From Symsagittifera roscoffensis (Eukaryota > Xenacoelomorpha > Acoela > Convolutidae): DNA of 64,000 nt. Of this stretch, positions 1 to 10,742 are shown in pieces. The stretch lies in contig NW_026971315.1 of the NCBI RefSeq assembly GCF_963678635.1, positions 186,001 through 250,000 on the forward strand, in the 5' to 3' direction. Position 1 is the first letter of the stretch; each line of letters opens with the position of its first letter. Below the pieces are notes generated by a model. The model worked only from the letters and a program-made list of their open reading frames with translations, did no database searches and had not been told where the DNA came from. A program made the position numbers and the translations under genes.

Positions 1-1660
1 AAATTTCAGACCTCTAGGATCAAGGAATGTTGATTTTGGGGGGGTCCGAAATTTTGAACATGATTTTGAACTTAATTTAACGTTAATTTATGTTGGCTGA
101 TAAACAAATTAACACCCGATATAGTCCCAGCAAAACGATTAGTGAAACAGGTGTGATACCAATTTGCGTGGTCGCAATTTAATCCCCCCATTAGCAATTA
201 AACGTTTGCTTCTTGACCATGTTTCCTTTAGCATAGTGAAGAATTCGACTACATATATCAAGTAACTCAATGAATAAGTCAACAACATTTGAATAAGTCA
301 ACAACATCAGAACCAGTCACATACGTATCAAGTTTTTCTTCATGGACAAAACTTATAAGTCAAAAAGCAAGTGTTTTTAAATATGAAGCCTGTGCTTCTT
401 CGAAAAATCGAAGTAGACTTCGTCTCATAAACCTCGACGAGCACGAGGCTCCGGTAAAAAAACTCTTGTAAACATAAATGCTGACCACAAACATCCTACC
501 CCTATCCACGAAAAACAGACTAAAACCACTAACCGAAAGACCTATCGGACATTACAATCAGAAACCATTACCATTAACCAGTACAAGTATTGTATATATA
601 TCTAGTTAATTTTATGCAAAAACTTGTCTGTGCTATTTTTTATTTTAATAATTTTTGTTTCTTATTCTGTTAACTTTGTTGACTTTGTTTTTGACGAATT
701 TTTGTTTTCTAGATAACTGATGATGGCAGTATTGCCGAAAATGTTTTTAAAATTATCAAACCTTGATCCTACTTGTTTTTGCTAATTAGTTATCACGAGC
801 CACTGTTCCAACCAGGATGCTTCTTATACAGTAATATGCAATCCAGTATATACTTGTTCCAATTACTCCTGAGATTAAGTTTCTCATGGCAACATCGCGT
901 TTCAAAAACAGGCGAAGTGGATAAATTACATTTACATAAACTATATTTACAAAAATTACATTTATATTTTAAGTGAATACGATACACTTACATTTGCTGC
1001 CCGACACAGTATGACGCTATCAGCTCAGTAACAAACTCTTGAAAGACAGTTCCACCAATTCCAGAAACACTGACCTCTGCAACAACATGAGAAACAGTTT
1101 CACAGAAAGACAGACTCACCGCAAAAAGAGTGTGTCATAAATTTACCCTTAGCATTAGAAAGGACATCGAAAGCTGACAATAGGTTTCTTTCGAAGACTG
1201 GCTTTCCATAATTGCTCAGCAAAATAGTTTCCACAGCTTGAGATATTCGGTTCCGATTTTCAGGATTCGAAATAGAACGGAAGCTTGAAAAGACAATTTC
1301 ATTTAGAGCACTATTCAGATTTGCATTAAAAAGGCCTGCTCAGTTATAGTAAGCCTCGATTTTTCAAAAAAAAAATACGTACTGATCACTTAAAAACTTC
1401 ACGGGGTTCTCTGGTCGGTTCATCAGAAGCTTCAACAAAGCATCGCGAACTAAAGTGTTTGAGTCCGTCTTCTCTTAAACACAGATCTTTGCCATCTCTC
1501 TTTTCTAATATACCAAAAAGAAGATCAAAGATATACCTAGAGTAGACTTATAAAAAGAGACGTCTCGTTCAGTCATCTTTTCTTGCTATCTGAAGTTCGC
1601 CGACATAGAATCTAGAAAATTTATTTTGTAAGCAGCAATTGAAGATCCGTAATATCCATT
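1..1660. other. AT-rich region without recognisable gene
   Basis: Only short ORFs (about 60 codons) without recognisable motifs are present on either strand, and no LTR, terminal repeat or RNA gene is evident. The stretch precedes the 1.53-kb tandem array and may be older decayed repeat sequence. Confidence 0.5.
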
Positions 1661-2639
1661 TCGTTGTTAAAATTCATTTGAAAAATGAACTATGAAACGG
1701 ACCCTTTCGGGTACTCGTTTAGAGGTATGATCCTAAAAATGCCTTTGTTACCAAGTAAAAGCCAATTAACCATAAAATAACTTGAATTGATAAAAAACCA
1801 ACAAAATACCCAATTTTAAATAGTAGGTGTCTACTTTATGACTTGTCTACTTTTTGCTGTGTAAATGTTTGAGGGATCCATTGAGCAACCCTAGAAAACA
1901 AAATTCGAAAATATATTTTCGTGAATTTTTGAAAAAGACAATTTTTGAAAAAAAAACGGATTTTTTTAAAGTTAAAAAAAAAACATTTGCAATAAAGTTA
2001 ACGTCCTGCCTTCCGATTTTTGCAATTTGAAAAAACTTGAGAAATCAACAAACAATTAATCAGTCTCCAACAAAGCGAAGCGCCTATAATAGCACCGGAA
2101 TTCCAAATGCCAGCAACAAGAAAAAATATGACGAAAGTGCTACTGATGAGGCGTCTTGGTGGCGAAATTGTAGTAAGGAAGGTCGCAATATTAACATCTA
2201 ATATTTCGTTGAATGAAACTGTAACAAGCATACAGCGAATCAAAGCCGAGAAAATTGAAAGAATGATATTCTTAACGATCAGGACGTAGATTTCCATGCT
2301 TACTCTGCCAAGAAAAAAAAACAGGCAAATTAAATATCGAAAAACAACACACTTAAACCGTTTTCTGACGGAAGGCTTACAAAGAAAATGAAGTTTCAAA
2401 AACCTTTTGGTCAATTTAAGCACGGAAGAAAAGGCCTAAAGAGTAGAAAAAAAAACAGAGGACTTGGTTGGAAGGAAGTTTTAGCAATTTTAATGTGCGA
2501 AAAACCTGATATTTTTTAAGTTAATACTTTTAGCATATAAAATCCAGCCATTTAGCAATCACTTATCAAAGTGCCTAAAAATCACAAATTCGCAGTTCAA
2601 ATCGTAGATCTCTCCCTAGCAACTTGGTTTCAGCACTCG

Positions 2640-3115
2640 GGGAAGTTGGTTTCGGCAGTTCGAGCGTTCATCAAAAGCGCTAGAGAAACCGAGGTTCTGC
2701 TTTAGGTTGACTTCAGCAACGCGCGAAACAGCGTCAGGAGAGACTATGTTGCTGAAATTCTTGCCGAAGAAATTCATGAGCTTCTTCCATTCTAATGACT
2801 TTGTTTAAATCAAGGAAGTTTCTTCCTTCTGTGATAGTCTCATAGTCTCCGAAGAGGGATTCCAACAAGGGGATCCGCTAGCTGTGTTTTTATTCTGTCT
2901 GTCTATCCACAAACTTATTGTCAAACTAAAGGCCAGATTGAGAATTACCTATATTGCCAACATAACTAAAGGCGACGACTGGAAAACTGTGCTTGAGGAT
3001 CTCCGTCTTGTCATTTATGAGAACGAGACGGTTGTCCTCGAACGACGAAAAGTAAGAATTTATCTTCTTCAGTTCTAAGGACGAGTTCCCCACCAGAATT
3101 ACCAACGAGTTCAGG
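2640..3115 (+). pseudogene. RLE-type LINE RT fragment, array unit 1
   Basis: Translation in two frames gives RT motif A (VDFSNARNSVRR, the usual form being DFSNAFN) and motif B (GFQQGDPLAVFLFCLSIHKL), then a degraded motif C region ending KGDDWKTVLEDLRLVI. The spacing matches non-LTR RTs of the restriction-like-endonuclease class. Motif A lies in a different frame from motif B and stops separate them, so this is a dead fragment. The longest open stretch is 2884-3078. It was copied with the tandem unit and has no start or terminus of its own. Confidence 0.75.
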
Positions 3116-4170
3116 TAATGACCATATCGTTGTTGAATTTCATTTGAAAAAAGAACTATGAAACGGACCCATTCGGGTACTCGTTTAGAGGTATGGTCCC
3201 ACAAATGCCTTTGTTACCAAGTAAAAGCCAATTAACTATAAAATAACTTGAATTGATAAAAAACCAACAAAATACCCAATTTTAAATAGTAGGTGTCTAC
3301 TTTATGACTTGTCTACTTTTTGCTGTGTAAATGTTTGAGGGATCCATTGAGCAACCTTAGAGAACAAAATTCGAAAAAAATATTTTAGTGAATTTTTGAA
3401 AAAGACAATTTTTGAAGAAAAAAAAACAGATTTTTTTAAACTTAAAAAAAAACATTTGCAAAAAATTAACGTCCTGCCTTCCGATTTTTGCAACTTGAAA
3501 AAACATGGGAAATCAACAAACAATTAATCAGTCTCCGAGAAAGCGAAGCGGAACGGAATTCCAAACCGGAATTCAAAATGCCAGCAACATGAAAAAAATT
3601 CCGGTTTGGAATTCCGGTTATAGTACCGGAATTCCAAATGCCAGCAACAAGAAAAAATATGACGAAAGTGCTACTGATGAGGCGTCTTGGTGGCGAAATT
3701 GTAGGAAGGAAGGTCGCAATATTAACATCTAATATTTCGTTGAATGAAACTGTAACAAACATTGCAGCGAATCCAAGCCGAGAAAATTAAAAGGATGATA
3801 TTCTCAAGGATCAGGTCGTAGATTTCCATTCTTACTCTGCCAAGAAAAAAAACAGGCAAATTAAATATCGAAAAACAACACACTTAAACCGTTTTCTGAC
3901 GAAAGGCTTACAAAAGAAAATGAAATTTCAACAACCTTTTGGTCAATTTAAGCACGGAAGAAAGTGCCTAAAGAATAGAAAAAATACAGAGGACTTGGTT
4001 GGAGGGAAGTTTTAGCAACTTTAATGTGCGAAAAACCTGATATTTTTTGTTAATACTTTTAGCATATAAAATCCAGCCATTTAGCATTCACTTATCAAAG
4101 TGCCTAAATATCACAATTTCGCAGTTCAAATCGTACTTCTCTCCCTTGCAAATTGGTTTCGGCACTCGTG

Positions 4171-4644
4171 GAAGTTGGTTTCGGCAGTTCGAGCGTTCAT
4201 CAAAAGCGCTAGAGAAACCGAGGTTCTGCTTTAGGTTGACTTCAGCAAAGCGCGAAACAGCGTCAGGAGAGACTATGTTGCTGAAATTCTTGCCGAAGAA
4301 ATTCATGAGCTTCTTCCATTCTAATGACTTTGTTTAAATCAAGGAAGTTTCTTCCTTCTGTGATAGTCTCATAGTCTCCGAAGAGGGATTCCAACAAGGG
4401 GATCCGCTAGCTGTGTTTTTATTCTGTCTGTCTATCCACAAACTTATTGTCAAACTAAAGGCCAGATTGAGAATTACCTATATTGCCAACATAACTAAAG
4501 GCGACGACTGGAAAACTGTGCTTGAGGATCTCCGTCTTGTCATTTATGAGAACGAGACGGTTGTCCTCGAACGACGAAAAGTAAGAATTTATCTTCTTCA
4601 GTTCTAAGGACGAGTTCCCCACCAGAATTACCAACGAGTTCAGG
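4171..4644 (+). pseudogene. RLE-type LINE RT fragment, array unit 2
   Basis: Second copy of the unit-1 fragment, with the same open segment (4413-4607) and the same motif A/motif B frame break. It is almost base-identical to the third copy, showing recent duplication. Confidence 0.75.
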
Positions 4645-5697
4645 TAATGACCATATCGTTGTTGAATTTCATTTGAAAAAAGAACTATGAAACGGACCCA
4701 TTCGGGTACTCGTTTAGAGGTATGGTCCCACAAATGCCTTTGTTACCAAGTAAAAGCCAATTAACTATAAAATAACTTGAATTGATAAAAAACCAACAAA
4801 ATACCCAATTTTAAATAGTAGGTGTCTACTTTATGACTTGTCTACTTTTTGCTGTGTAAATGTTTGAGGGATCCATTGAGCAACCTTAGAGAACAAAATT
4901 CGAAAAAAATATTTTAGTGAATTTTTGAAAAAGACAATTTTTGAAGAAAAAAAACAGATTTTTTTAAACTTAAAAAAAACATTTGCAAAAAATTAACGTC
5001 CTGCCTTCCGATTTTTGCAACTTGAAAAAACATGGGAAATCAACAAACAATTAATCAGTCTCCGAGAAAGCGAAGCGGAACGGAATTCCAAACCGGAATT
5101 CAAAATGCCAGCAACAAGAAAAAAATTCCGGTTTGGAATTCCGGTTATAGTACCGGAATTCCAAATGCCAGCAACAAGAAAAAATATGACGAAAGTGCTA
5201 CTGATGAGGCGTCTTGGTGGCGAAATTGTAGGAAGGAAGGTCGCAATATTAACATCTAATATTTCGTTGAATGAAACTGTAACAAACATTGCAGCGAATC
5301 CAAGCCGAGAAAATTAAAAGGATGATATTCTCAAGGATCAGGTCGTAGATTTCCATTCTTACTCTGCCAAGAAAAAAAACAGGCAAATTAAATATCGAAA
5401 AACAACACACTTAAACCGTTTTCTGACGAAAGGCTTACAAAAGAAAATGAAATTTCAACAACCTTTTGGTCAATTTAAGCACGGAAGAAAGTGCCTAAAG
5501 AATAGAAAAAATACAGAGGACTTGGTTGGAGGGAAGTTTTAGCAACTTTAATGTGCGAAAAACCTGATATTTTTTGTTAATACTTTTAGCATATAAAATC
5601 CAGCCATTTAGCATTCACTTATCAAAGTGCCTAAATATCACAATTTCGCAGTTCAAATCGTACTTCTCTCCCTTGCAAATTGGTTTCGGCACTCGTG

Positions 5698-6171
5698 GAA
5701 GTTGGTTTCGGCAGTTCGAGCGTTCATCAAAAGCGCTAGAGAAACCGAGGTTCTGCCTTAGGTTGACTTCAGCAAAGCGCGAAACAGCGTCAGGAGAGAC
5801 TATGTTGCTGAAATTCTTGCGGAAGAAATTCATGAGCTTCTTCCATTCTAATGACTTTGTTTAAATCAAGGAAGTTTCTTCCTTCTGTGATAGTCTCAGA
5901 GTCTCCGAAGAGGGATTCCAACAAGGGGATCCGCTAGCTGTGTTTTTATTCTGTCTGTCTATCCACAAACTTATTGTCAAACTAAAGGCCAGATTGAGAA
6001 TTACCTATATTGCCAACATAACTAAAGGCGACGACTGGAAAACTGTGCTTGAGGATCTCCGTCTTGTCATTTATGAGAACGAGACGGTTGTCCTCGAACG
6101 ACGAAAAGTAAGAATTTATCTTCTTCAGTTCTAAGGACGAGTTCCCCACCAGAATTACCAACGAGTTCAGG
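5698..6171 (+). pseudogene. RLE-type LINE RT fragment, array unit 3
   Basis: Third copy, open segment 5940-6134. It differs from copy two by a few substitutions only (for example TTTAGG to CTTAGG near motif A). It ends at the same internal breakpoint before TAATGACC. Confidence 0.75.
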
Positions 6172-7224
6172 TAATGACCATATCGTTGTTGAATTTCATT
6201 TGAAAAAAGAACTATGAAACGGACCCATTCGGGTACTCGTTTAGAGGTATGGTCCCAAAAATGCCTTTGTTACCAAGTAAAAGCCAATTAACTATAAAAT
6301 AACTTGAATTGATAAAAAACCAACAAAATACCCAATTTTAAATAGTAGGTGTCTACTTTATGACTTGTCTACTTTTTGCTGTGTAAATGTTTGAGGGATC
6401 CATTGAGCAACCTTAGAGAACAAAATTCGAAAAAATATTTTAGTGAATTTTTGAAAAAGACAATTTTTGAAAAAAACAGATTTTTTTAAACTTAAAAAAA
6501 ACATTTGCAAAAAAATAACGTCCTGCCTTCCGATTTTGCAACTTGAAAAAACATGGGAAATCAACAAACAATTAATCAGTCTCCGAGAAAGCGAAGCGGA
6601 ACGGAATTCCAAACCGGAATTCCAAATGCCAGCAACAAGAAAAAAATTCCGGTTTGGAATTCCGGTTATAGTACCGGAATTCCAAATGCCAGCAACAAGA
6701 AAAAATATGACGAAAGTGCTACTGATGAGGCGTCTTGGTGGCGAAACTGTAGGAAGGAAGGTCGCAATATTAACATCTAATATTTCGTTGAATGAAACTG
6801 TAACAAACATTGCAGCGACTCCAAGCCGAGAAAATTAAAAGGATGATATTCTCAAGGATCAGGTCGTAGATTTCCATTCTTACTCTGCCAAGAAAAAAAA
6901 CAGGCAAATTAAACATCGAAAAACAACACACTTAAACCGTTTTCTGACGAAAGGCTTAAAAAATAAAATGAAATTTCAACAACCTTTTGGTCAATTTAAG
7001 CACGGAAGAAAGTGCCTAAAGAATAGAAAAAATATAGAGGACTTGGTTGGAGGGAAGTTTTAGCAACTTTAATGTGCGAAAAACCTGATATTTTTGTTAA
7101 TACTTTTAGCATATAAAATCCAGCCATTTAGCATTCACTTATCAAAGTGCCTAAATATCACAATTTCGCAGTTCAAATCGTACTTCTCTCCCTTGCAAAT
7201 TGGTTTCGGCACTCGTGGAAGTTG

Positions 7225-8958
7225 ATTTCGGCAGTTCGAGCGTTCATCAAAAGCGCTAGAGAAACCGATGTTCTGTTTTAGCTTGACTTTAGCAACACGC
7301 GCAACAGCGTCAGGAGAGACTATGTTGCTGAAATTCTTGCCGAAGAAATGCCTGAGCTTCTTCCGTTCTAAAGACTTTCTTTCGATCAAGGAAGTTTCTT
7401 CCTTCTGTGATAGTTTCATAGTCTCTGAACAGGGATTCCAACAAGGGGATCCGCGAGCTGTGTTCTTATTCTGTCTGTCTATCCACAAACTTATTGTCAA
7501 ACTAAAGGCCAGATTGAGAATGACTATATTGCCAACATAACTAAAGGCGACGACTGGAAAACTGTGCTTGAGGATCTCCGTCTTGTCATTGATGAGAACG
7601 AGACGGTTGTCTTCGAACGACGAAAAAAGTGAATTAATCTTCAGTTCTAAGGACGATTTCCGCACCATAATTACCAACGAGTTCAGGCTGCTTTGCCTTA
7701 GAATTAAGACCGTGGAGGTCTCAAACCTGAAGCTTTTTGGCTCAACTTCTGAACCAAAGTCGATTGAAACAATTTTCAACGATAAATTGAAAGCCGTGAT
7801 TGTGATGAAAGAACGATTGAAACAAGTATTATCACACTGTGCTCTGTTCTTGTTGACGAATTGTTTTTTGATGTACTTCTTCCGAACATCAGAAGATAAC
7901 CGAAGAATAGATCTACTTCAAACACTTGAAGACAAAATCATTAATGGAAAACATCATCAACATCAAAATGAATGAAGCTGTCTGGTAACAAGCTTCCTTA
8001 CCAGCCCGATCAGGTTTCTTAGGGATCTTACCGCCTACCAAATTAGCTGTTGTGTCAATTCTCCGTCTTTCCTTTCTGTCCAAGATTTAGCACAGTTGAT
8101 CTGTTTTTTTCTCAAGCTGATATAATTACAGCTGCCCTCAGCAGCTACGATGTCCTTACTGTCGGATCTCCCCCGCGATCGTTCGTACAACGCAAAATAT
8201 ACGGCAAGGTCACAGAAAAACAGGTCAGCCAGTTTCTCCAAGAAGTTACAGACAAAAACGCCGCCAGACTAAATGGAGCACCATGTACTGGTGCGAGTGA
8301 GTGGCTCAACGCAATGCCTTCAAGGTCTCTGGGTTTACATATGTCAGACGAGCTGCTGAGAATTGCCGCGAGCTTCAGACTAGGTGCACCAATTTGTTCC
8401 TCACACTTCCGTAGGTGTGGCGCCAATGTTGAAGCGGACAGATCACACGCGTTCGTTTGTCTGCGCAGCCGGATTCGCCATGCAAGGCACCACCTAGGCA
8501 ACGCGATTATCCAGAAAGCTATACAGAGTGCCTAGATGTCAGCAGATTTGGAACCAGCAGGTAAGTTTCGATACTACAACAAAAGACCTGACGGCGTAAC
8601 ACTGATGCCCGTGCGCTTGGGTCGCTCCATGGCTGGGATTTTCATCTGTTTGCACCGCCTTCTTGTCTCATATTCCAGCCAAGCAGCCACACAGGGTCCA
8701 TGTGTCGCTCAACTGGCCGAGTCTCGAAAAGTTAGAAAGTACTCTGCCAAATGAGACATACCTGTTCCAACCCGTTGCTGCAGAGACATTAGGTGAATTT
8801 GGTCCTAGTACTCTCGACTTCATAAGTGATCTGGATAGACAAATCTTTCTCGTCACTGGAGAGAAGAGAGCAACAGAGTTCTTGAGACAACGTGGAGATA
8901 AAAGTGACAACATGGAGCTACTAAAAACAGGGCTACTGAGCAGAGCAACCCCTACATG
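7225..8958 (+). pseudogene. Non-LTR retrotransposon, RLE type: 3' half of pol, broken
   Basis: This is the longest copy of the LINE whose RT piece is repeated upstream. Reading through several frame breaks: RT motif B at 7437-7495 (QQGDPRAVFLFCLSIH); the RT C-terminal/thumb region at 7620-7900 (NDEKSELIFSSKDD, LKLFGS, LSHCALFLLTNCF, YFFRTSED); then 8190-8532 with the conserved block SEWLNAMPSRSLGLHMSDEL, RLGAPIC and a C-x-H-C type finger (CSSHFRRCGANVEADRSHAF); then 8580-8750 with NKRPDGVTL and KVRKYS; then 8757-8940 with FQPVAAETLGEFG and FLRQRGD. The RPDG block followed by AE..K..KY is the restriction-like endonuclease of R2/NeSL-like LINEs. The catalytic W-D-x-T part after RPDG is not readable, and stops and shifts separate all blocks, so it is inactive. 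No upstream start, 5' UTR or poly-A tail was found. Confidence 0.75.
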
Positions 8959-9054
8959 AGGCAGCTGCTATCACCGAGGAGACGTTCAAGAGCGAACCGG
9001 ACTCGGTCACTGTCAACGAAGTGATTACTTGTAACTTCCAGATGGATAATGAAT

Positions 9055-9415
9055 CTGTGTAATCTTCGCCCGGAGTACATACCGACGGAAAATAAAACAG
9101 GGTTCTAAAACGACTGGCTAGAATCTAAAAACAGCTTCACATGTTTTTAACCGTCTTTACCGAAGCCAGTTCAGTGTGTGGTTCTAGTAACATCGGGTCG
9201 CGAAGTCGTTACAATTTAAAGGCCATCGGCCAAACCGCTCATATTAACCAAGTTACATGCAAAAACAGTGAGCTCATGGCTGGTTCTCAGTATCCTCAGA
9301 CCGCGAGTCACTCCTAAAACGGCGAAAACTTATTTATCATATGATTAATGTTTTTGTTCAGTAGATAAAATCATCAAATCACCTAGGTAAGAAATGGGGT
9401 ATTTTTTCTTGTGAA
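9055..9415 (-). repeat. LTR fragment of the giant Gypsy-like family
   Basis: Diverged but clear similarity to the minus-oriented LTR at 41850-42200: the sequence begins GTAATCTTCGCCCGGAG, followed by a shared CATACCGACGGAAAATAAA block, TTTTTAACCGTCT, CATCGGGTCG, CATGCAAAAACAGTGAGCTC and TTTTTGTTCAGTAGATAAAA. The outer boundary (…ATTACA on the minus strand) agrees with the LTR end ATGTTACA seen at 21094, 21991 and 41657. It stops being recognisable near 9415 and no coding region is attached. Confidence 0.7.
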
Positions 9416-9839
9416 CAAAACCATTAATTATATTAGAACGATGTTTAGCTTCCTTCCTAGGAAGAAACTTGTAGTCTGAGGATACTAAGGCCTTGCCAAG
9501 ATTTAACTTTTTTGCCTATGACTAGTTAATATGCATGGTTCGGACGATCGCCTTTAGACCGTGACATGACAAGTTCGTTGACCCTATCTTATAAAAAAGA
9601 ATATAAGCTGGACTCGGTAGAAACTGATAAAAGCACCTTAGACTCAATCTAGACGCTAGTAAAATGTTAGGGGATTAAGTTTTAATCTCCGCCGTTATGT
9701 GATTTCGGATTTTGTGAATGTCATGTTCAGGCAAAAATCAAATAAGTCACGTTTAGGCGCTCCGAGCGTTTTAAGGAAAGCCTCAACAACTGTTTTTCTG
9801 TTTTTCTTAACTGTTTTTCTATCCATAGTATAAGCAAAA
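9416..9839 (+). other. Sequence upstream of the LINE, including its likely 5' UTR
   Basis: No ORF or repeat match. The 5' end of the LINE must lie somewhere here, probably after the LTR fragment. I cannot fix it because no target-site duplication matching the downstream flank could be found. A TATA-like TTATAAAA is at about 9590. Confidence 0.4.
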
Positions 9840-10736
9840 ATGGGCAAAAACTGCAAAACATGTAAAAGAGGCTTTGCCAGCAACGAGAAAACATACACTT
9901 GTGTCGCATGCAACGCTCAAATGCATTTGGAACCAACTTGTGTTGGGTTGTCTCTAGTGGCCATAAATGGAATAAAAGAACTAGGGCCGAATGTCATGTT
10001 GCTTTGTAATACTTGTGTGCAAAATAATGAACGAGACAACTTTATAAGATGCAAAACCCTGGCCAACATAGACGAGAAGCTCTCAAACATTGATGTAACT
10101 GAAAGCCTTAAAAGCATGGAAAGAAGACTTACCGATTTAGTAGATCAAAAAATTGGAAATGCAATGAAAACGACATGCGATAAAGTGGAAAAAACTTATA
10201 GTGCCGTTGTAGCTGCTGAAACCACCACCCGGATAAATCAAGCTCAAACCACTCAACATGCTGCCAGATCTAACTCTGATCACAACATAAATCAAAGTTT
10301 TAGGATACAAGGGGTCAAAGAGGACCCTGAGAAAACAAAAGGAGAAAACCTTGTCCCAACAAATGACGAAGTAAACGAAATACTAGACATAATTGGAGTG
10401 AAGCCGAAAATAATAGAACTAAAACGACTGGGAAAATTTGATCGTAATCGAATGAAGCCAAGAACACTGCTGGTAACTGTACCTAGCGAACATGAAGCAC
10501 GACTAGTACTAGCAAAAAGCCGAGAAAAGCGAGAACAATTGGTCGAAAAAGAGGTCTACCTGCTACCAGCATTGACCAAAGAGAGTGCAATTAAAGAGAA
10601 CGAAATCCTTAAGAAACGAAGACAACTACTAGATGAAGGCGTTCCTCGCGAAAAGCTGAAAATAAGGAATCTAGAATTGTTCAATGATGGTGTGAAAGTA
10701 ACTATTGACACTGAAGTTCAGGAACCCCAGCATTGA
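9840..10736 (+). CDS. LINE ORF1 protein with PHD-like finger and RNA-binding region
   Basis: 298 residues from ATG at 9840. Residues ~5-62 form a C4HC3 finger: CKTC, CVACNAQMH, PTC and LLCNTC, the layout of a PHD finger, a domain that commonly reads histone tails. Residues ~75-120 are predicted coiled coil. Residues ~155-290 (IQGVKEDPEK, ELKRLGKF, PRTLLVTVPS, ARLVLAKSR) match the RRM-like and C-terminal domains of LINE ORF1 proteins (L1 ORF1p-like fold), which bind element RNA as a ribonucleoprotein. The protein ends at TGA 10734-10736, and the same frame continues as ORF2 directly, so this is either a stand-alone protein or the N-terminal part of a readthrough polyprotein. Family placement rests on motifs only. 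Confidence 0.85.
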   Translation: MGKNCKTCKRGFASNEKTYTCVACNAQMHLEPTCVGLSLVAINGIKELGPNVMLLCNTCVQNNERDNFIRCKTLANIDEKLSNIDVTESLKSMERRLTDLVDQKIGNAMKTTCDKVEKTYSAVVAAETTTRINQAQTTQHAARSNSDHNINQSFRIQGVKEDPEKTKGENLVPTNDEVNEILDIIGVKPKIIELKRLGKFDRNRMKPRTLLVTVPSEHEARLVLAKSREKREQLVEKEVYLLPALTKESAIKENEILKKRRQLLDEGVPREKLKIRNLELFNDGVKVTIDTEVQEPQH

Positions 10737-10742
10737 CTAGGA
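10731..10742 (+). promoter_or_regulatory. In-frame TGA-CTAG stop with readthrough context
   Basis: Codons CAT-TGA-CTA-GGA at 10731-10742 join ORF1 and ORF2 in one frame with no other stop. UGA followed by CUA(G) is an established context for efficient stop-codon readthrough in viral and animal mRNAs. There is no ATG near the start of ORF2 (the first in-frame Met is at 10932, inside the endonuclease), which favours readthrough over reinitiation. Inference, not shown experimentally. Confidence 0.7.

Larger units (their letters stand above)
1661..7690 (+). repeat. Tandem array of ~1.53-kb units containing an RT fragment
   Basis: The same sequence block recurs starting at 1661, 3127, 4656 and 6183, a period of about 1466 (first, diverged unit), 1529 and 1527 bases. 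Units two and three are nearly identical. Each unit runs from a stretch beginning TCGTTGTTG through an A/T-rich part, a segment with inverted CCGGAATTCC-type repeats, and ends in a dead reverse-transcriptase piece that stops at AACGAGTTCAGG. In the first three units this is followed by TAATGACC and the next unit; in the fourth the RT sequence continues without a break into a longer LINE copy. The array therefore looks like local amplification of the junction between a truncated LINE and neighbouring DNA. Units 2-4 carry about 54 extra bases of the CCGG-AATT repeat that the first unit lacks. Confidence 0.85.

Noticed and set aside
289-987. Small ORFs at the left edge as host genes
   Set aside because: About 60 codons, no motif, overlapping open frames on both strands in AT-rich DNA.
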